Assembly: GCF_016462545.1 (NCBI RefSeq)
Contig: NZ_JAEMTA010000049.1
Location: forward strand, 1-40,319
DNA length: 40,319 bases
Reading direction: 5' to 3'
From: Mycolicibacterium sp.
Lineage (GTDB): Bacteria; Actinomycetota; Actinomycetes; Mycobacteriales; Mycobacteriaceae
This document shows positions 1-7,131 of the stretch, in pieces (position 1 is the first letter of the stretch; each line of letters opens with the position of its first letter). The position numbers were made by a program, and so were the translations under genes. The notes under the pieces are model-generated. The model saw only the letters and a list, made by a program, of their open reading frames with translations. It searched no databases and was not told the origin of the DNA.

Positions 1-755
1 ACGACGTCGGCGCCGTTGCCGTCGGTGAGGTCCTGGATGGTCTCGACGACGTCGAATTCCTTGGCGTTGATGGTGTGGGTGGCGCCGAAGTCCCTCGCCC
101 AGTTCAGCTTTTGGTTGTCGGTGTCGACGGCGATGATCGTCTTGGCCCCGACCAGGGCGGCGCCGGCGATGGCCGCGTCGCCGACTCCACCGCAGCCGAT
201 GACCGCGACCGTGTCGTTGCGGTTGACGTTGCCGGTGTTGATGGCGGCACCGATGCCCGCCATCACGCCGCAGCCCAGCAGGCCCGCGACGGCGGGATCG
301 GCCTCGGAGTCGACCTTGGTGCACTGGCCCTCGTGGACGAGGGTCTTGTCGGCGAACGCGCCAACACCCAGGGCGGGAGTCAGTTCGGTGCCGTCGGTCA
401 GGGTCATCTTCTGTGCGGCGTTGTGGGTGTCGAAGCAGTACTGGGGGCGGCCACGCTTGCAGGCCCGGCACTGCCCGCACACCGCGCGCCAGTTGAGGAT
501 GACGAAGTCGCCGACCTCGACGTTGGTGACGCCCTCGCCGATCGACTCGACCGTGCCCGCCGCCTCGTGGCCGAGCAGGAAGGGGTACTCGTCGTTGATG
601 CCGCCCTCGCGGTAGGTCAGGTCGGTGTGGCAGACCCCGCAGGCGATGATGTCGACGACCACTTCACCGGGACCGGGATCCGGGATGACGATGTCGACCA
701 ACTCGACAGGCTGCTTCTTGGACCGGGAAATCACGCCGCGCACCGTCTGACTCAT
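1..755 (-). CDS. mscR: S-nitrosomycothiol reductase / mycothiol-dependent formaldehyde dehydrogenase, 3' end cut by window
   Basis: Zinc-dependent class III alcohol dehydrogenase family. In mycobacteria this enzyme reduces S-nitrosomycothiol and oxidises the formaldehyde-mycothiol adduct with NAD, in the cytosol. About 251 N-terminal residues of an expected ~360 are present. Visible are the catalytic zinc ligand region CGVCHTDL (Cys39), GHEAAG, the structural-zinc cluster CGQCRAC followed by a fourth Cys in GRPQYC, and the Rossmann motif GCGGVGDAA. The ATG at 753-755 gives the typical start MSQTVRGV. It diverges from the dioxygenase gene with only 38 bp between starts. It matches Rv2259 of M. 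tuberculosis (recalled). The C-terminal part lies outside the window. Confidence 0.93.
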   Translation of the reverse strand, partial: MSQTVRGVISRSKKQPVELVDIVIPDPGPGEVVVDIIACGVCHTDLTYREGGINDEYPFLLGHEAAGTVESIGEGVTNVEVGDFVILNWRAVCGQCRACKRGRPQYCFDTHNAAQKMTLTDGTELTPALGVGAFADKTLVHEGQCTKVDSEADPAVAGLLGCGVMAGIGAAINTGNVNRNDTVAVIGCGGVGDAAIAGAALVGAKTIIAVDTDNQKLNWARDFGATHTINAKEFDVVETIQDLTDGNGADV

Positions 756-793
756 GGAGTACAACCTAGCGGCCGAGGTGGGATCCTTGGTGG

Positions 794-1564
794 GTGATCC
801 CCGCCCTGTTTCTGTCCCACGGCGCGCCGCCCCTCGTCGACGACGAGAGGTGGGTGTCCGAGTTGGTCCGGTGGTCCGAGGGGCTGCCGCGGCCGGAGGC
901 GATCCTGGTGGTGTCCGCGCACTGGGAGGCCGCACCGCTGACCATCGGCTCGACGACCACGGAAACCCCTCTGACGTATGACTTCTGGGGATTCCCGCAG
1001 CGCTACTACGACGTCACCTACGACTCGCCGGGGGCGCCCGCCCTGGCGGCCCGCGTCGAGGCGTTGATGCCCGATGGCGAGACCGTCGCACACGATCCCG
1101 ATCGCAGGCTCGACCACGGCGCGTACGTGCCGCTGACGGTGATGTACCCGGACGCGTCCATACCCGTTCTTCAGATGTCGATGCCGACGCTGGATCCACG
1201 TCGACTGTTGGACCTCGGGGCGAGGCTGCGCCCGCTGCGCGACGAGGGCGTCCTGATCATCGGATCGGGATTCACCACGCACGGGTTGCCCTTCCTCACC
1301 GACCCGACGCCGAATGCCGACGCACCCGGTTGGTCGCGCGATTTCGACGCGTGGGCGGCGGAGCGGTTCGCCGACGGTGACCTCGATGCCCTGATCGACT
1401 TTCGGGCCAAGGCGCCCGGCATGCCCTACGCCCACCCGACCATCGAGCACTTCGCACCGCTGTTCGTCGCACTCGGCGCGTCGCAGGATCCCGAGCAGGT
1501 GCCGAGGCAGGTCGTCGATGGGTTCTGGATGGGGCTGGCGAAGAGGTCCGTCGAACTGGTCTGA
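794..1564 (+). CDS. Class III extradiol dioxygenase, DODA/YgiD (LigB) family
   Basis: 256-residue protein of the LigB-type extradiol ring-cleavage family that includes plant 4,5-DOPA dioxygenase and E. coli YgiD. Metal-ligand positions are visible as His9 (FLSHGAPP), His43 (SAHWE) and the C-terminal EHFAPL histidine. A likely catalytic His sits in LDHGAYVPL. The length is normal for the family. The natural substrate is not known, and such enzymes act on catechol-type rings. The GTG at 794 is used because it gives the usual short N-terminus (MIPALFLSHG). It opens a plus-strand group of four genes ending at 3965, with small gaps to the next gene. Confidence 0.85.
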   Translation: MIPALFLSHGAPPLVDDERWVSELVRWSEGLPRPEAILVVSAHWEAAPLTIGSTTTETPLTYDFWGFPQRYYDVTYDSPGAPALAARVEALMPDGETVAHDPDRRLDHGAYVPLTVMYPDASIPVLQMSMPTLDPRRLLDLGARLRPLRDEGVLIIGSGFTTHGLPFLTDPTPNADAPGWSRDFDAWAAERFADGDLDALIDFRAKAPGMPYAHPTIEHFAPLFVALGASQDPEQVPRQVVDGFWMGLAKRSVELV

Positions 1565-1580
1565 GCATTAGGTTGAGGAC

Positions 1581-2507
1581 GTGGAACGCACGCGGCAGTT
1601 GCCTCAGCTCGCGGGCGATCAGATGTTCGTCACCGACGGAGGCTTGGAGACCGATCTCGTCTTCCACCACGGCATCGACTTGCCGCACTTCGCGGCCTTC
1701 CCCCTTCTCGAGCAGCCTGACGGCCGAGACGTGCTCCGTCGCTACTATGCGGGCTACGTCGACATCGCGCGCGAGCATGGCACGGGCTTCGTGGTGGAAT
1801 CGGCGACGTGGCGGGCCAACACCGATTGGGCTGAGCGCGTGGGGTTCTCACCCCGCAGGCTCGATGCGGTCAACAGGGCGGCCATCGAACTCGCCGAGGA
1901 GGTTCGCGCGTCGGCGGCGCTCGTGGGCATCGCTGCGGTCGTCAGCGGCTGCGTCGGGCCACGCGAGCAGCCGATGACGGCCGCCGAAGCCCAGGACTAC
2001 CACGCCGCGCAGATCGGTGCCTTCGCCCAGACCACCGCAGACCAGGTCACGGCGGTCACGATCAACGATGCCGAGGAGGCCGTCGGCATCGTGAAAGCCG
2101 CCATGGCGGTGAACATCCCCGCGGCGGTCTCGTTCACGGTGGAGACCAACGGACGGCTGGCCACGGGCCAGACGCTGCAAGCGGCCATCGAGCAGGTCGA
2201 CGCCGAGACGGGCGAGGGCGCGGCCTACTTCATGGTCAATTGCGCGCACCCGACACATCTCGCGACGAGCTTCGACGACGATGGCGCGTGGCTTCGGCGA
2301 GTGGTCGGCCTCAGACTGAATGCGTCCACGAGGAGTCATGCCGACCTCGATGACGCCGAGGACCTCGACGAGGGCGATCCCGAGGACTTCGGTGCTGCGA
2401 CCGCCGCCCTGTGGCAGCGATTGCCGGCGGCGACGGTCCTCGGCGGGTGTTGCGGCACGGACGCGCGCCACGTGGCGGCCATCTTTCGCCTACTGGCGTC
2501 GCAGTAG
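1581..2507 (+). CDS. Homocysteine S-methyltransferase family protein (MmuM-like)
   Basis: 308-residue TIM-barrel methyltransferase of the Pfam S-methyl_trans family. It transfers a methyl group to homocysteine, commonly from S-methylmethionine, to make methionine. The three zinc-binding cysteines are visible: Cys221 in VNCAHP and Cys290/Cys291 in GGCCGTD. The GTG at 1581 follows GAGGA very closely, and an in-frame ATG at 1623 is an alternative that would remove 14 residues. It lies 16 bp after the dioxygenase and 11 bp before the beta-lactamase-like gene, so co-transcription is likely. The methyl donor is inferred from the family, not visible in the sequence. Confidence 0.85.
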   Translation: MERTRQLPQLAGDQMFVTDGGLETDLVFHHGIDLPHFAAFPLLEQPDGRDVLRRYYAGYVDIAREHGTGFVVESATWRANTDWAERVGFSPRRLDAVNRAAIELAEEVRASAALVGIAAVVSGCVGPREQPMTAAEAQDYHAAQIGAFAQTTADQVTAVTINDAEEAVGIVKAAMAVNIPAAVSFTVETNGRLATGQTLQAAIEQVDAETGEGAAYFMVNCAHPTHLATSFDDDGAWLRRVVGLRLNASTRSHADLDDAEDLDEGDPEDFGAATAALWQRLPAATVLGGCCGTDARHVAAIFRLLASQ

Positions 2508-2518
2508 GCTCGGTCGCC

Positions 2519-3343
2519 ATGTCCGCCCTAGACGTCATCGCCGACTGGCCGGTGTCGACTGCTGCGGCCGCGGTGATCGGTCCGGCCGGGGTGCTGGCGT
2601 CTTACGGCGACACCGGACGCGCGTTCGCCCTGGCCTCGGTGACCAAGCTGCTGGTTGCCCGCGCGGTGCAGGTCGCGGTGGAGGAGGGCGTCCTCGAACT
2701 CGACTCCGCCGCTGGCCCGCCCGGTTCGACGGTGCGACATCTGCTCTCGCACGCGTCGGGCTTGTCATTGCGCTCGGCCGACGTCTTATCCGCGCCCGGC
2801 ACGCGGCGCATCTACTCGAACGAGGGTTTCGCAGTTCTCGCCGATGCGGTCGAAGAGGCGTCGGAGATTCCATTCGACCGGTATCTCACCGAGGCGGTCT
2901 TCGAACCGTTGGGGATGGGTGCGTCGTCGTTGGCGGGCGGTGCCGAGGCGGCGGGGTTCGGGGGCGAGTCGACGGTGGCGGACCTGGTCGGTTTCGGCGG
3001 CGATCTGCTGCGGCCCGCGCTGGTGTCCCACGCGATGCACGTCGATGCCGTCACGGTGCAGTTCCCCGGACTGTCGGGGGTTCTGCCGGGGTACGGCGCT
3101 CAGCGACCGAACGACTGGGGTCTGGGTTTCGAGCTGCGGGACGGTAAGTCTCCGCACTGGACGGGAGCGTCGAATTCGGCGCGCACGTTCGGTCACTTCG
3201 GCCAGACGGGCACGTTCCTGTGGGTGGATCCGGACGCTGACCTGGCCCTGGTGGCGCTCACCGACCGCGACTTCGGGGACTGGGCGCACCCACTGTGGCC
3301 GGCACTCTCTGATGGAGTGCTGAGAGAATTCGGCACAGACTAG
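2519..3343 (+). CDS. Serine beta-lactamase / penicillin-binding-fold hydrolase
   Basis: 274 residues of the class C beta-lactamase-like family (Pfam Beta-lactamase). The active-site motifs are present: S40-V-T-K43, Y99-S-N101 and, as the KTG equivalent, H226-F-G-Q-T-G231. The last is HFGQTG instead of KTG, as in many esterase or peptidase members, so antibiotic hydrolysis should not be assumed. No signal peptide is visible, which suggests a cytosolic enzyme. The ATG at 2519 is chosen over an upstream in-frame ATG (2411) that would overlap the methyltransferase by about 100 bp. It corresponds to Rv2257c (recalled). The substrate is unknown. Confidence 0.8.
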   Translation: MSALDVIADWPVSTAAAAVIGPAGVLASYGDTGRAFALASVTKLLVARAVQVAVEEGVLELDSAAGPPGSTVRHLLSHASGLSLRSADVLSAPGTRRIYSNEGFAVLADAVEEASEIPFDRYLTEAVFEPLGMGASSLAGGAEAAGFGGESTVADLVGFGGDLLRPALVSHAMHVDAVTVQFPGLSGVLPGYGAQRPNDWGLGFELRDGKSPHWTGASNSARTFGHFGQTGTFLWVDPDADLALVALTDRDFGDWAHPLWPALSDGVLREFGTD

Positions 3344-3452
3344 CGCAACAGTGGCCCCACAGGGCACAATAGACACGCACGAAACAGCTGCATCTTTTGG
3401 CAACGCCAGGTCGTCGGGGAAGACGTCCCTTTTGGAGCCGAAGGAGCAGATG

Positions 3453-3965
3453 ATGCGTGCATCGAACCAGTTCGCCGACACGGCCACCGGTGTGGTGTAT
3501 GTCCACGCCTCGCCCGCGGCGGTATGTCCACACGTGGAGTGGGCTCTTTCGTCGACCCTGTCGGCGAAGGCCAACCTCAAGTGGACGCCGCAGCCCGCGA
3601 TGCCTGGACAGCTTCGTGCCGTCACCAACTGGGTGGGTCCCGTCGGCACCGGCGCCGCCCTTGCCAACGCGCTGCGGTCGTGGTCGGTGCTTCGTTTCGA
3701 GGTCACCGAGGATCCGAGCGAGGGGGTCGACGGCCACCGCTGGTGCCACACCCCGCAGCTGGGTCTGTGGAACGGCGTGATGAGCGCGAATGGCGACGTG
3801 ATGGTTGGCGAGATGCGCCTGCGCGGCCTGATGTCCTCCGGCGCCGATGCGCTCGCCGCTGAACTCGATACCGTGCTCGGCACCGCCTGGGACGAAGCTC
3901 TCGAGGCCTACCGCGGTGGCGGCGACACGGGTGAGGTCACCTGGCTGAATCGCGGCGTCGGCTAG
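3453..3965 (+). CDS. DUF3145 family protein
   Basis: 170-residue actinobacterial protein of unknown function (DUF3145 family, Rv2256c-like, both recalled). Recognisable stretches are NQFADTATGVVYVHASPAA near the start and WHTP-type aromatic segments such as HRWCHTPQLGLW. No membrane segment or signal peptide is seen. AAGGAG at 3441-3446 sits 6 nt before the ATG at 3453. The adjacent ATG at 3450 and an upstream ATG at 3351 are less favoured. The 109-bp gap upstream may hold its own promoter. The gene ends into a long palindrome shared with the convergent lipid kinase gene. Confidence 0.8.
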   Translation: MRASNQFADTATGVVYVHASPAAVCPHVEWALSSTLSAKANLKWTPQPAMPGQLRAVTNWVGPVGTGAALANALRSWSVLRFEVTEDPSEGVDGHRWCHTPQLGLWNGVMSANGDVMVGEMRLRGLMSSGADALAAELDTVLGTAWDEALEAYRGGGDTGEVTWLNRGVG

Positions 3966-3966
3966 G

Positions 3967-4029
3967 TCGCGAGATCTGCGTTTCGCAGGCGCCTACCCGA
4001 CGTCTCACTGCGAAACGTCGATCTCGCGA
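3967..4029. terminator. Long imperfect palindrome between convergent genes, likely bidirectional terminator
   Basis: Two 22-nt arms (3967-3988 and 4008-4029) pair at 20 of 22 positions. The two mismatches are adjacent in the middle, and the loop is 19 nt. The arms read TCGCGAGATC, two mismatched bases, then CGTTTCGCAG. The right arm is also the last codons of the minus-strand lipid kinase gene (EIDVSQ and the region before its stop at 4005). There is no U tract, as is usual for mycobacterial hairpin terminators. A repeat-element origin is an alternative. A hairpin of the same geometry lies at 39237-39297. Confidence 0.6.
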
Positions 4030-4919
4030 GGCCGCAATATCTTGAGCGCGCCGGGAACGGCCGACACCTCCACCGGTAGCGGACAGACGTACTCGCCGTC
4101 GGCGTAGGCGTTGATGCCGGGTGAGTCGACGGTGATGACCTTCGCGCGGGCCGTCCGCACCTGATCGAGGTCGACGTGGGTCCCCTTGAAGACGGTCGGG
4201 AACAGGCGGATCAGCTTGGTGCGCGACGCGGACTGCACCATCGTCACGTCGAGTTCGCCGTCGGAGTGGTCGGCGTCGGGGCAGATCAGCATGCCGCCGC
4301 CGTAGCTGCGGGTGTTGCCGAACGCGGCGAGCGTCAGGTTGGTCACCAGTTCCTCGCCGTCGAACGTCAGGCGGAACGGCAGCAGTCGCAGCTTCGACAG
4401 TTCGGCGACCATCGCGACGTTGTATCGCATTCGGCCGTGCGGCCAGCGCATCCGGTTGGTCCGGTCGGTCACCAGGGAGTCGAATCCGGCGGCCATGACG
4501 GTGCCGAACCAGCGATCGGTGCCGTCGGCGCCACGGATGCGTCCGAGGTCGATCGCCTCGACCAGGCCGTCGACGATGACGTCGGCGGCAGCCTCGGGAT
4601 CCTTCGTGGGAATGCCGAACTCGCGGGCGTGATCATTGCCGGTGCCTGCCGGGATGATGCCGAGCGGTATGTCGGTCTGCGCGAGCACCTGCAGCGCGAG
4701 TGCGACGATGCCATCACCGCCGACGACGACGAGCGCGTCCATTCCGCGTTCGAGGGCGCCCTCGACGAGTTGGCGGGCGTGGTGGGCATCGGTGCCCGCA
4801 ACGGCGACCACGTCGACGCCTCGTCGATGCAACCGAGCCACGGCCCGCTCGGCGGCATGCGGCGCACTGCCGTGTCCCGACGCGGGATTCGTCAGGAGGG
4901 TGACTCGGGCGACGGTCAC
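4005..4919 (-). CDS. Diacylglycerol/lipid kinase family protein
   Basis: 304 residues of the DAGK_cat family, which phosphorylate diacylglycerol or related lipids with ATP to give phosphatidate-type products at the membrane surface. Visible are the nucleotide-binding GGDG (67-70), the glycine-rich GTGND (92-96), and the C-terminal beta-domain with NTRSYGGGM and DGELDV. The GTG start at 4917-4919 overlaps the stop of the upstream flavoprotein gene (GTGA), so translation is coupled. The length matches Rv2252 (about 309 aa, recalled), described as a diacylglycerol kinase linked to phosphatidylinositol mannosides. The last codons form one arm of a terminator-like palindrome. Confidence 0.88.
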   Translation of the reverse strand: MTVARVTLLTNPASGHGSAPHAAERAVARLHRRGVDVVAVAGTDAHHARQLVEGALERGMDALVVVGGDGIVALALQVLAQTDIPLGIIPAGTGNDHAREFGIPTKDPEAAADVIVDGLVEAIDLGRIRGADGTDRWFGTVMAAGFDSLVTDRTNRMRWPHGRMRYNVAMVAELSKLRLLPFRLTFDGEELVTNLTLAAFGNTRSYGGGMLICPDADHSDGELDVTMVQSASRTKLIRLFPTVFKGTHVDLDQVRTARAKVITVDSPGINAYADGEYVCPLPVEVSAVPGALKILRPREIDVSQ

Positions 4920-6529
4920 GGGATCAGCTTGCCCGGGTTGAGGATTCCCGCGGGATCGAGCACCGCCTTCACGGCCCGCAGCACCTCGACGCCGAGGTCG
5001 CCGATCTCGTCGCGCATCCATGGCCGGTGATCCGCGCCCACCGCGTGGTGGTGGGTGATGGTGCCGCCGTTGCGGACGATCGCCTCGGACGCGGCCGCCT
5101 TCGCCGTGCTCCACTGTTCGATGGGATTGCCTCGCTGCCCGGCCACGACGGTGAAGTACAGCGAGGCGCCGGTCGGGTACACGTGGGAAATGTGGCACAA
5201 CACCAGTGCGGGAGTGCCGCTTTCGGAGAGTGCGTTGGTCAGGGCCTCCGTCACCGCGGTCTTGAGTCTGCCGAGGTTCGACCAGTTCGTCGCCGTCTCC
5301 AGCGTCTCGCACAGCGCGCCCGCGGCGAGCAACGAGTCGCGAAGATACGGCGCCCCGAACCGGCCGTGCTCCCACGCCTTCGCGGGACCATCGCCGAGCG
5401 ACGTTCCGCCACACGCGTCCAGCAGTGCTCGCGTTTCGGCGTGCCTGCTCTCGGCGTGCGCGACCGTGCCCTCGAACACCGTGATCGCGAGGCAGCCGCC
5501 GGTGACGCGCTGTTCGCCGATGCTCTCGGTGGTGGCCAGGTTCACGCCGGTCTCCGCCTCGTCGGACAACCTGATGACCGTGGGGCCCGCCCCGTTTTGC
5601 ACGACCGCCCGCAACGCCGCCGCACCCGTCGCGAAGTCGGGGAAGGACCACGCCTCGTAACGTGTGGTCTCCGGGACCGGATGGACCCTGACCCGCACCC
5701 GGGTGATCACGCCGAACAGTCCCTCGGAGCCCACGATGAGCTGTCGCAGATCAGGTCCTGCCGCCGAGGCCGGCGCACGACCCAGGTCGAGGATCCCGGC
5801 CGGGGTCACCACCCGCAGACCGCGGACCATGTCGTCGAATCGGCCGTAGCCCGCGGAGTCCTGGCCCGACGACCGCGTCGCCGCGAAGCCGCCGATGGTG
5901 GCGAACTCAAAACTCTGCGGAAAGTGTCCGAGCGAGAAGCCATGTGCAGCAAGCAGTTTCTCGGCATCTGGGCCGGTGACCCCGGCGCCGAGCTCGGCTT
6001 CCCCGGAGACGTCGTCGATGCCGTGCAACGTGTCGAGGCGTCGCAGATCCAGCGATACGACGGCCTTGAAGTCGCCCCGAATGGGATCGAGGCCGCCAAC
6101 CACGCTGGTGCCACCGCCGAAGGGGACGACGGCGATGCTCCGCTGAGCACAGCATCGAAGGACCTCGCCCACTTCGTCTTCGTCGGCGGGCAGCAGGACG
6201 GCGTCGGGTGCATCCTGAACTCCGGAACCGTTGCGCCGCAACAGGTCCAGAGTTGACTTGCCGCCGGCGCGCAGCAGCCTTCCGTAGTCGTCCGAGATGC
6301 AGCGTGTCTCGCCGACGACGGCTGTCAACACCTCGCGGTCCGAATCCGAGAGGGCCGACGGCCGCAGACGAACCTGGTCGGCAGCTGGCTCGGGCGCGCT
6401 GTCGGCCCCGATCCCGAGCGCCTGGACGAGGAGCGTCCGGATCCCCTCGGAGAGTGGCGTGGCCGCGGCGGGATCGCCCCAGGCGTTCCACTTCATCGGC
6501 GGGAGGGACTGGTCTTGCGATCGAGTCAT
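4916..6529 (-). CDS. FAD-binding oxidase, alkyl-DHAP synthase-like
   Basis: 537-residue flavoprotein of the PCMH/VAO family, closest in motifs to alkyldihydroxyacetonephosphate synthase (AGPS). Visible are the FAD pyrophosphate loop PFGGGTSVVGG (about 136-146), the second FAD segment GHFPQSFEFATIGGFAATRSSGQ around 200-222, and the HHH motif (493-495) that AGPS uses in catalysis. AGPS swaps the acyl chain of acyl-DHAP for a fatty alcohol, making ether lipids, but actinobacterial members have not all been tested. The ATG at 6527-6529 lies 20 bp from the divergent TetR start. It is coupled to the lipid kinase by a GTGA overlap and corresponds to Rv2251 (recalled). Confidence 0.85.
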   Translation of the reverse strand: MTRSQDQSLPPMKWNAWGDPAAATPLSEGIRTLLVQALGIGADSAPEPAADQVRLRPSALSDSDREVLTAVVGETRCISDDYGRLLRAGGKSTLDLLRRNGSGVQDAPDAVLLPADEDEVGEVLRCCAQRSIAVVPFGGGTSVVGGLDPIRGDFKAVVSLDLRRLDTLHGIDDVSGEAELGAGVTGPDAEKLLAAHGFSLGHFPQSFEFATIGGFAATRSSGQDSAGYGRFDDMVRGLRVVTPAGILDLGRAPASAAGPDLRQLIVGSEGLFGVITRVRVRVHPVPETTRYEAWSFPDFATGAAALRAVVQNGAGPTVIRLSDEAETGVNLATTESIGEQRVTGGCLAITVFEGTVAHAESRHAETRALLDACGGTSLGDGPAKAWEHGRFGAPYLRDSLLAAGALCETLETATNWSNLGRLKTAVTEALTNALSESGTPALVLCHISHVYPTGASLYFTVVAGQRGNPIEQWSTAKAAASEAIVRNGGTITHHHAVGADHRPWMRDEIGDLGVEVLRAVKAVLDPAGILNPGKLIP

Positions 6530-6549
6530 GCGTTACAGTATTACAGATC
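6530..6549. promoter_or_regulatory. 20-bp divergent promoter/operator with TTACAG direct repeat
   Basis: Only 20 bp separate the two start codons. TTACAG occurs at 6533-6538 and again at 6541-6546, an 8-bp period. Plus strand TACAGT (6534-6539) or TATTAC can serve as a -10 for the TetR gene. On the minus strand, TAATAC can serve as a -10 for the flavoprotein gene. The distances leave no room for a 5' UTR, so leaderless transcripts are expected on both sides. The TetR protein probably binds here, which is inferred from position. Confidence 0.5.
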
Positions 6550-7131
6550 ATGTCAATCAGTAACGACGAACGGTCGATCTCCGTCGAGGACCGCATCCTC
6601 GACGCGGCCGCCGACGGCGTCCTTGCCTTCGGCGTCGATCGCGTGACCCTCGCCGAGATCGCCCGCCGCGCCGCCGTCAGCAGGCCCACGGTGTACCGCC
6701 GCTTTCCCGACACCCGGTCGATCCTCGCCGCCCTTTTGACCAAGCGGATCACTGACGCCCTCGACGCGGCGCCCGGCACCGGCGTGGGTCGCGGCCCACT
6801 GGTCGAACGCATCGTCGAGGTGGCCCGGCTGATCGGCCGCGACGACGTCGTCATGTCGGTTCTGCACCAGGCTCCCGACCTTGCGATGTTCTATCTGTCC
6901 GAGCGGCTCGGCACCAGCCAGCAGATCCTGCTCGACACCGTCGCGGGGGAGATCGCATCTGCTCAGGACGAGGGCAGCGTCCGCCCAGGAGATGCCAGGC
7001 AACTCGCGACCATGAGCCTGCTGATCACGCAGTCGACCATCCTGTCCGCCCAGATGGTCGAACCGATCCTGCCCGCCGAACGCCTGGTCACCGAGTTGGC
7101 CCTGGCCCTGAACGGATACCTCGCGCCATGA
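6550..7131 (+). CDS. TetR-family transcriptional regulator
   Basis: 193 residues. The N-terminal TetR helix-turn-helix is clear at about 32-52 (VTLAEIARRAAVSRPTVYRR), followed by an alpha-helical ligand domain without recognisable ligand motif. The ATG at 6550 is used, and the reading frame extends upstream only into the divergent gene. Its stop overlaps the glpD start (ATGA at 7128-7131), so regulator and glpD are one translational unit. It probably controls itself, glpD and the divergent flavoprotein/lipid kinase pair. It corresponds to Rv2250c (recalled). Confidence 0.85.
   Translation: MSISNDERSISVEDRILDAAADGVLAFGVDRVTLAEIARRAAVSRPTVYRRFPDTRSILAALLTKRITDALDAAPGTGVGRGPLVERIVEVARLIGRDDVVMSVLHQAPDLAMFYLSERLGTSQQILLDTVAGEIASAQDEGSVRPGDARQLATMSLLITQSTILSAQMVEPILPAERLVTELALALNGYLAP

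Noticed and set aside
5027..6256. 409-codon plus-strand open frame
   Set aside because: Antisense to the AGPS-like gene; no recognisable motif.
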